Source of the DNA: Bradyrhizobium sp. BR 10289
GTDB lineage: Bacteria > Pseudomonadota > Alphaproteobacteria > Rhizobiales > Xanthobacteraceae
Assembly: GCF_019455385.1 (NCBI RefSeq)
Contig: NZ_JACOFR010000028.1
Location: 1-64,000 of the forward strand
Length of the DNA stretch: 64,000 nucleotides
Reading direction: 5' to 3'
Positions within the stretch are counted from its first letter, which is position 1. Each line of letters begins with the position of its first letter. Below, in pieces: positions 59,524-64,000 of this stretch. The notes under the pieces were generated by a model. It ran no database searches and had not been told where the DNA came from. It was given only the letters and a program-made list of their open reading frames with translations. The position numbers were made by a program, and so were the translations under genes.

Positions 59524-59952
59524 TCAGCGCGCCGTCGTCGATGTGGTCGACATGGTCGGCTTCGAACCCGGGACATGCGACATCGTCTTGGTTGTCGAAC
59601 CGACCTCTTCGCCGGCCTTGACTTGGGTGCGCGTATGCGAGCGGCTGAAGGTACCGCCCTCATGGGCCTGCGCCCGGGCGTTGGAATTCATCACCGGACC
59701 GTTGCCCTTGTTCATGCTGACGCCTGTCTGCGTCTTGCCGTCGACGGCCGCGGCGCTTCCGCCGGCCGCGATCGACGAGCCCGTGCGGCCCGACGCCGAA
59801 GTGGACGTGCCACCGGTGCCGACCGTCGAGGCAGACGTGCCGCCGGCTGCGGCCGAACCGCCCGTTCCGCCGGTTACGCTGGTCTGTGCAAGAAGGGGTG
59901 ACGTGGCGGCGAGCAGCAGTGCGAGCGCCGAAGTCGTCAGGAGCGTTCTCAT
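59524..59952 (-). CDS. Gly/Ser/Thr-rich secreted protein
   Basis: A 142-residue exported protein: signal MRTLLTTSALALLLAATSPL ending LAQ, then low-complexity repeats (TSVTGGTGGSAAAGGTSAST, VGTGGTSTSASGRTGSSIAA) and a basic second half (GGTFSRSHTRTQVKAGEEVG). The VGTGG unit is shared with the 60384-60908 protein. It ends at a strong terminator. Function unknown; perhaps part of the cell surface. Confidence 0.75.
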   Translation of the reverse strand: MRTLLTTSALALLLAATSPLLAQTSVTGGTGGSAAAGGTSASTVGTGGTSTSASGRTGSSIAAGGSAAAVDGKTQTGVSMNKGNGPVMNSNARAQAHEGGTFSRSHTRTQVKAGEEVGSTTKTMSHVPGSKPTMSTTSTTAR

Positions 59953-59970
59953 GTTTCAATCCTTCATGAT

Positions 59971-60324
59971 CTAGGGTGACGAAGTCGAGATCGTGCAGCC
60001 ATTGACGGTGACCGTACTGGCGCTGGTTGAGCCGGGCCCGCCCGCCGTCGATGACGAGCTCGTAACGTTGCCGCCGCCGGCCTGCACGTGCACGGAGGAT
60101 CCGCCCGCCGAGCTCGAGCTCGAAAGCGAACCGCTCGAGGCCGTCGAGCCGGTGGTCTCGGAGCCCGATGAGCCCAGTGCGGTGATGCTGCCATCGGCAT
60201 GTTTCTCGACCGTGACCTTGCAGGTCGCGCCCGATGCCGTCTTTCCGGTCTTTTCCATGGTTTCTGCCTGAGCGGCGCTGCCCATCAGGGCCAACGCCGC
60301 GATCGCGATGATCGATCTGTTCAT
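59971..60324 (-). CDS. Ser/Thr/Gly-rich secreted protein
   Basis: A 117-residue exported protein: signal MNRSIIAIAALALMGSAAQA, short charged part (ETMEKTGKTASGATCKVTVE), then Ser/Thr/Gly-rich tail (GSSGSETTGSTASSGSLSSS, GGPGSTSASTVTVNG, two cysteines). GAGGAGG stands upstream of the ATG at 60324. It lies between two similar genes on the same strand. Function unknown. Confidence 0.7.
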   Translation of the reverse strand: MNRSIIAIAALALMGSAAQAETMEKTGKTASGATCKVTVEKHADGSITALGSSGSETTGSTASSGSLSSSSSAGGSSVHVQAGGGNVTSSSSTAGGPGSTSASTVTVNGCTISTSSP

Positions 60325-60349
60325 GCGAGTCCTCCTCGAGTGAAGACGA

Positions 60350-60373
60350 GGGAGCGGCATTGCTGCCGCTCCC
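60350..60373. other. Intergenic hairpin
   Basis: GGGAGCGGCA (60350-60359) and TGCCGCTCCC (60364-60373) form a perfect 10-bp stem with a four-base loop in the gap between the two secreted-protein genes. No T-run follows on either strand, so it may be a processing or attenuating hairpin rather than a terminator. Confidence 0.6.
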
Positions 60374-60383
60374 GGTCAAGGCG

Positions 60384-60908
60384 TCAATCCTTGTCCTTTT
60401 TCATCTCATCCTTGTGGTGGCCCTTGCCCTTTTCCATGCCCATGTCGCTGGCATGACTCGCCGACGAGCCGGCCGCTCCGACCGTCGAGCCGCTCTTGCC
60501 GCCGCCGGCCGACGAGCCGCCGGTACCGACCGTCGAAGCGGAATTGGAGCCCGAGCCCGCTGCGGAGCCGCCGGTGCCGACGCTGGACGAGCTCTTGCCG
60601 CCGCCGGCCGATGAGCCGCCGGTGCCGAGTGTCGACGCGGAGCCGCTGCCCGAGCCCGCCGCGGAGCCGCCGGTACCGACGCTGGACGAACTCGTGCCGC
60701 CGCCCGCCGACGATCCGCCGGTGCCGAGCGTCGATGCGGAGCCAGAGCCGCTGCCGGCCGAAGACCCGCCGGTGCCGACGGTCGAGCTGCTCGTGCCGCC
60801 GCCGGCCGAAGAGCCGCCGGTGCCGACCGTCGAACTCGATTGCGCGATGGCGAATGCCGTGCTGGCCAACAGCGCCGCCGCAGTTGCAGAAAGCTTGAAG
60901 ATCCTCAT
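60384..60908 (-). CDS. Secreted Gly/Ser-rich protein with tandem GTGGS repeats
   Basis: A 174-residue exported protein: signal MRIFKLSATAAALLASTAFA ending IAQ, then seven copies and a decayed eighth of a 15-17 residue repeat built around VGTGGSSAGGGTSS and LGTGGSSAGSGSGSAS. The two versions alternate, giving a higher-order unit of about 32 residues. The end is charged (GMEKGKGHHKDEMKKDKD). GGAGG lies 8 bases from ATG 60908. Role unknown; a flexible surface protein is likely. Confidence 0.8.
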   Translation of the reverse strand: MRIFKLSATAAALLASTAFAIAQSSSTVGTGGSSAGGGTSSSTVGTGGSSAGSGSGSASTLGTGGSSAGGGTSSSSVGTGGSAAGSGSGSASTLGTGGSSAGGGKSSSSVGTGGSAAGSGSNSASTVGTGGSSAGGGKSGSTVGAAGSSASHASDMGMEKGKGHHKDEMKKDKD

Positions 60909-61199
60909 GTCCATCTCCTCCAGAGTTTCAAAAAAATTGCCAAGTCAGGCTCGGGATAAAGTGGCAATCACGGAAAACGTTCCTCTGCTTGCGGGCGCAA
61001 CGTTTGGAGAGCAAAGTTCTGCAATGCGAAGAGAAGAGCAGACCCCACATCGTGCTGCCATTCATCTGCCGTTCATTTGGCACCGCGCCTGCGTGATGCC
61101 GCAGCCTTCAGAACGCGCCGGCCATCACCTGGCGATCACAGAGGCGGGGCGGCGACAGCTGCCAATGGAACGGTGCGTTCGGGCCGAGGTTGACGAGAC

Positions 61200-61769
61200 A
61201 TGAAGTGGCTCACCGCCGCAGTGGCGGCCCTGGCGCTCTGCCTTCTCCTGTATGCCGGCTCGGCACTCGCGTCTCTCGCCCGCTTGGCGGAGGCGGCGCG
61301 CCGCGGTGATGCCGAGCAAGTGCTTGCACGGACCGATCTGCCGCGCGTGCGCCATGCGCTCGTCGATCAGCTCGTCGATGCCTATCTCCGCCGCCTGGGA
61401 CGCGAGCGGCCGATCAAGCCGTTGGAACGGCTCGCCATCAATACGTTCGGCGCCAGCATCGCAGACGAGCTCGCGGCAAAATTGATGACGCGCGAGAACA
61501 TCGCCGTCCTGCTGCAAACAGGCGCCCTGCCGGAGAATGTGGAGCTCGGCACCATTCCGCCGCTCGCCAGCATCGATCTGTCGAACATGACGGCCATCAT
61601 GGGACGCCTCGCCCTGATCAAGCCGGTGGAGTTTTCCCTGCAGCTGGGCGCAGCCGCAGACGCCGGCAGCATCAGCATGCATTTCGCCGGCGATGGTTGG
61701 CGGCTGTCGGCGGTCAACCTGCCGGCGCGCATGGTGGCAAAGCTGGTCGAGCGGCTGCCGACCCGCTGA
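61200..61769 (+). CDS. DUF2939 secreted or membrane-anchored protein
   Basis: A 189-residue protein with an N-terminal hydrophobic segment (LTAAVAALALCLLLYAGSAL) that may be a signal or an anchor, then the DUF2939 pattern: ASLARLAEAARRGDAEQVLA with TDLPRVRHALVDQLVDAYLR, and VEFSLQLGAAADAGSISMHF with DGWRLSAVNLP. Function unknown. The 290 bases between it and the GTGGS-repeat gene (60909-61199) show no gene. Confidence 0.8.
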   Translation: MKWLTAAVAALALCLLLYAGSALASLARLAEAARRGDAEQVLARTDLPRVRHALVDQLVDAYLRRLGRERPIKPLERLAINTFGASIADELAAKLMTRENIAVLLQTGALPENVELGTIPPLASIDLSNMTAIMGRLALIKPVEFSLQLGAAADAGSISMHFAGDGWRLSAVNLPARMVAKLVERLPTR

Positions 61770-61811
61770 TCCCCGGTTATCGCCAGCCGCGGACTTGTCG
61801 CGTATGTCCGG

Positions 61812-62843
61812 TCACCGCCAGCCCAGCGCAGGCGCCACGTGCTTCAGGATCGCCTCGATTGCGTGCGCGCAGTAGTCGACACCGAGCTGGTTGGGAATGG
61901 TCAGCAGCAGCGTGTCCGCCTCTGCAATCGCCTCGTCCTGCCTGAGTTGCGCGATCAGAACGTCCGGCTCGGCCGCGTAACTCCGCCCGAAGATCGCGCG
62001 CGTGCGCGGATCGATGAAGCCGATCTGGTCCTGGCCGCCACGCTCGCCGCCGAAATAGGCGCGGTCGCGATCGTCCATCAGCGCGAAGATGCTGCGGCTG
62101 ACCGACACGCGGGGCTCGCGGCTGTGGCCGGCCTCCTTCCAGGCGGCGCGATAGGCGCGGATTTGCGCGGCCTGCTGCACGTGAAAGGCCTCGCCGGTCT
62201 CGTCGTTCTTCAGCGTCGAGCTCTGCAGATTCATGCCGTGCTGGGCGGCCCACACCGCGGTCGCGTTCGAGCCGGCGCCCCACCAGATCCGCTCGCGCAG
62301 GCCCGGCGCATGCGGCTCAATGCGCAACAGCCCCGGCGGGTTCGGAAACATCGGCTGCGGATTGGGTTTTGCAAAACCCTCGCCGCGCAAGAGGTCGAGG
62401 AAGACCTCGGCGTGACGCCGGCCCATGTCGGCGTCGGTCTGCCCTTCGGCGGGCTCATAACCAAAATAGCGCCAGCCGTCGATCACCTGCTCGGGCGAGC
62501 CGCGGCTGATGCCGAGCTGGAGCCTGCCGCCGGCGATGAGGTCGGCGGAGCCTGCGTCCTCCACCATGTAGAGCGGATTCTCGTAGCGCATGTCGATCAC
62601 GGCGGTGCCGATCTCGATCGTGCTGGTTTTCGCGCCCACCGCTGCGAGCAGCGGGAACGGCGAGGCAAGCTGCCGCGCGAAATGATGCACGCGGAAATAG
62701 GCGCCGTCCGCGCCGAGCTGCTCGGCCGCAACCGCAAGCTCGATCGATTGCAGCAGCGTGTCGCCGGCCGAGCGGGTCTGCGATTGCGGGGAGGGGGTCC
62801 AGTGTCCGAAGGACAGAAATCCGATCTTCTTCATGGGCGTCAT
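61812..62843 (-). CDS. LLM-class flavin-dependent oxidoreductase
   Basis: A 343-residue luciferase-like monooxygenase. GFLSFGHWTPSPQSQTRSAG begins the TIM barrel, GADGAYFRVHHFARQLASPF follows, GTAVIDMRYENPLYMVEDAG and GRLQLGISRGSPEQVIDGW are the FMN region. It reduces or oxygenates an unknown substrate using reduced FMN. A second ATG at 62834 could be the start. The catalytic partner and substrate cannot be told from context. Confidence 0.9.
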   Translation of the reverse strand: MTPMKKIGFLSFGHWTPSPQSQTRSAGDTLLQSIELAVAAEQLGADGAYFRVHHFARQLASPFPLLAAVGAKTSTIEIGTAVIDMRYENPLYMVEDAGSADLIAGGRLQLGISRGSPEQVIDGWRYFGYEPAEGQTDADMGRRHAEVFLDLLRGEGFAKPNPQPMFPNPPGLLRIEPHAPGLRERIWWGAGSNATAVWAAQHGMNLQSSTLKNDETGEAFHVQQAAQIRAYRAAWKEAGHSREPRVSVSRSIFALMDDRDRAYFGGERGGQDQIGFIDPRTRAIFGRSYAAEPDVLIAQLRQDEAIAEADTLLLTIPNQLGVDYCAHAIEAILKHVAPALGWR

Positions 62844-62946
62844 TTAATGCCTGTATGGATCGCGTCAACCGCTGGCGCCTGAGGCCGCGGGCCTCACGGT
62901 GCGCGCGGTTCGTCCGGGCGCGTGCCTGACCATTCACGGGCAGCAT

Positions 62947-62986
62947 GGTGATCGAGCCGAGCGCAACGACAACTGGCTCGATCACC
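62947..62986. other. 12-base perfect inverted repeat, hairpin downstream of the MCP gene
   Basis: GGTGATCGAGCC (62947-62958) and GGCTCGATCACC (62975-62986) pair exactly around a 16-base loop, 37 bases after the chemotaxis-receptor stop. There is no T-run; it may be a terminator-like or processing structure, or an operator. The rest of the gap 62844-63023 shows nothing else. Confidence 0.55.
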
Positions 62987-63023
62987 CCGGCGACGAGCCA
63001 GGACCATGGCGATCGGTCGTGCC

Positions 63024-64000
63024 TCAGGCGGCCCGGACCGCCTCGAGGAACTGTTGTACTTCGCTCTTCAGGCGGGTGCTGTCGGTGGCGAGAGACTTCG
63101 CCGCGGACAAAACCTGGGATGAGGCCGAGCCGGTCTCGGTGGCTCCGCGCTGCACGCCGATGATGTTCGACGAGACCTGCTGGGTGCCCTGCGCCGCCTG
63201 CTGGACGTTGCGAGAGATTTCCTGCGTTGCGGCTCCCTGTTCCTCGACGGCCGCGGCGATGGTGGACGCGATTTCGGAGAGCTTCTCGATGGTGCCGCCG
63301 ATCTCCTCGATGGCTCCGACCGACTCCTTGGTCGCCGCCTGGATGCCGGAAATCTGCTGGCCGATCTCGCCGGTGGCTTTCGCCGTCTGCTCCGCCAGTG
63401 CCTTCACTTCGGACGCGACCACCGCAAAGCCGCGGCCGGCCTCACCGGCACGTGCCGCCTCGATGGTGGCGTTCAGGGCCAGCAGGTTGGTCTGGCCCGC
63501 GATCGTGTTGATGAGCTCGACGACGTCGCCGATCCGGCTCGCGGCGCGGGATAGCTCGCTGACGCGATCGTTAGTGCTGCGTGCCTGGTTGACCGCCTCG
63601 TGTGCCATCCGCGCCGATTCCTGCACCTGTCGGCTGATCTCGTTGACGGATGACGACAATTCCTCTGTCGCCGACGCGACCGACTGAACGTTGGTGGAGG
63701 CTTCCTCGGATGCGGCCGCGACCATGGTTGTCACCTCCTGGGCCTGCTCGGCCGTGGCGGTGAGCGTGCTCGCGGACGCCTCGAGTTCGGTCGAGGCCGA
63801 TGAGACCGTCTCGACGATCTCGCCGATCATCGATTCGAAATTGCGCGTGATATCGTCGACCCGCCGACCGCGCTCGATCTTGGCCTCCGCGTCGCGCGCT
63901 GCGGCGTCGTCCGATGCCTTCTTCGCAATCAAGGCCTCCTTGAAGACCTGCAGCACGTCGGCCATCGCGCCAATTTCGGTCTTTTCTCCGCGATGGTGCA
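63024..64000 (-). CDS. Methyl-accepting chemotaxis protein, C-terminal part
   Basis: The frame is open through the window edge, so the N-terminal sensor is missing. It begins with the end of HAMP (EKTEIGAMADVLQVFKEALI) and the long helical signalling domain follows; the hairpin tip is SELSRAASRIGDVVELINTI and AGQTNLLALNATIEAARAGE with AGRGFAVVASEVKALAEQTA. It would signal to CheA through CheW. The C-terminus LQQFLEAVRAA-like end lacks a CheR-binding pentapeptide. An ATG at 63965 is internal, not the start. Confidence 0.94.
   Translation of the reverse strand, partial: HHRGEKTEIGAMADVLQVFKEALIAKKASDDAAARDAEAKIERGRRVDDITRNFESMIGEIVETVSSASTELEASASTLTATAEQAQEVTTMVAAASEEASTNVQSVASATEELSSSVNEISRQVQESARMAHEAVNQARSTNDRVSELSRAASRIGDVVELINTIAGQTNLLALNATIEAARAGEAGRGFAVVASEVKALAEQTAKATGEIGQQISGIQAATKESVGAIEEIGGTIEKLSEIASTIAAAVEEQGAATQEISRNVQQAAQGTQQVSSNIIGVQRGATETGSASSQVLSAAKSLATDSTRLKSEVQQFLEAVRAA

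Noticed and set aside
60384..60908. Regular repeats resembling a CRISPR array
   Set aside because: The repeats keep frame, encode GTGGS peptide units and have no unique spacers.
61078..61093. Sigma-54 like TGGCAC-N5-CTGCG upstream of the DUF2939 gene
   Set aside because: The -12 element departs from TTGCW at two positions; the GG-N10-GC spacing alone occurs by chance in GC-rich DNA.
61166..61190. EcfG-like GGAAC-N16-GGTT just before the DUF2939 gene
   Set aside because: The -10 box differs from CGTT and the start would lie only a few bases before the ATG.

Overview
The window looks like a chromosome segment of a GC-rich alphaproteobacterium of the Bradyrhizobium/Rhodopseudomonas type. The evidence is the uniform high GC, the gene order rpmH-rnpA-yidC-engB-argB-dapD-dapE next to truA-fmt-def, a PodJ-type polarity protein, a plant-type glutamate-cysteine ligase, EcfG-type (GGAAC-N16-CGTT) stress promoters and many FixJ/NarL-type regulators. 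Nothing marks it as a plasmid or prophage.

Region by region: 1-2.4 kb holds the N-terminal part of a PodJ-like protein on the minus strand. 2.7-9.4 kb holds a DUF2934 protein, a PadR regulator and a divergent fatty-acid degradation operon (NTF2-like protein, long acyl-CoA dehydrogenase, thiolase fadA, fadB) ending in a clear terminator. 9.5-13.6 kb holds a sigma-54 promoter in front of a tiny membrane protein, a decayed glutathione S-transferase gene beside a MarR regulator with paired operators, gshA and a secreted PAN-domain protein. 13.6-31.3 kb is a housekeeping block (ampG-like permease, rmuC, def, fmt, truA, dapE, dapD, HAD nucleotidase, argB, engB, yidC, rnpA, rpmH, a sensor kinase). 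Its gaps contain eleven structured palindromic repeats, nine of them sharing one layout (GTCAT, hairpin, paired core, hairpin, ATGAC). Two of these repeats bracket a solo GIY-YIG nuclease gene.

31.4-35 kb starts with tRNA-Arg(ACG). It continues with a very tight three-gene operon (alpha/beta-hydrolase fused to a GAF-like domain, a 71-residue unknown, cytidine deaminase) behind its own sigma-70-like promoter, then small secreted or DUF2934 proteins, one with an EcfG promoter. 35-40 kb is an IclR-controlled acyl-CoA operon (enoyl-CoA hydratase, NDP-forming acyl-CoA synthetase, Bug/TctC binding protein). 39.9-41.7 kb holds a membrane-anchored CobT-like VWA protein and a ParD/ParE module with a perfect palindromic operator. 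41.7-47.2 kb holds a TPR-glycosyltransferase and a regulator cluster (LuxR, hybrid kinase, NarL regulator).

47.4-53.8 kb holds small membrane proteins, a fragment of an oxalate decarboxylase gene, a Tat-targeted PLP enzyme, a sterol-desaturase-like hydroxylase with an AraC regulator, and an MFS/TetR pair around a large inverted-repeat operator. 53.8-58.1 kb is a second signalling cluster (FixJ regulator, PAS kinase, lone receiver, winged-helix/STAND ATPase). 58.1-62.8 kb is rich in small exported proteins: one pair lies behind an EcfG promoter, and three genes encode Gly/Ser-rich secreted proteins, one with a tandem peptide repeat. The window closes with an LLM flavin oxidoreductase and a truncated chemotaxis receptor.

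Best candidates for undescribed biology are the GIY-YIG gene with its flanking structured repeats (15.0-15.6 kb), the hydrolase-GAF/71-aa/deaminase operon beside tRNA-Arg (31.6-33.5 kb), and the family of Gly/Ser-rich exported proteins with stress-type promoter signals. All names come from reading sequence by eye; no database search was run.
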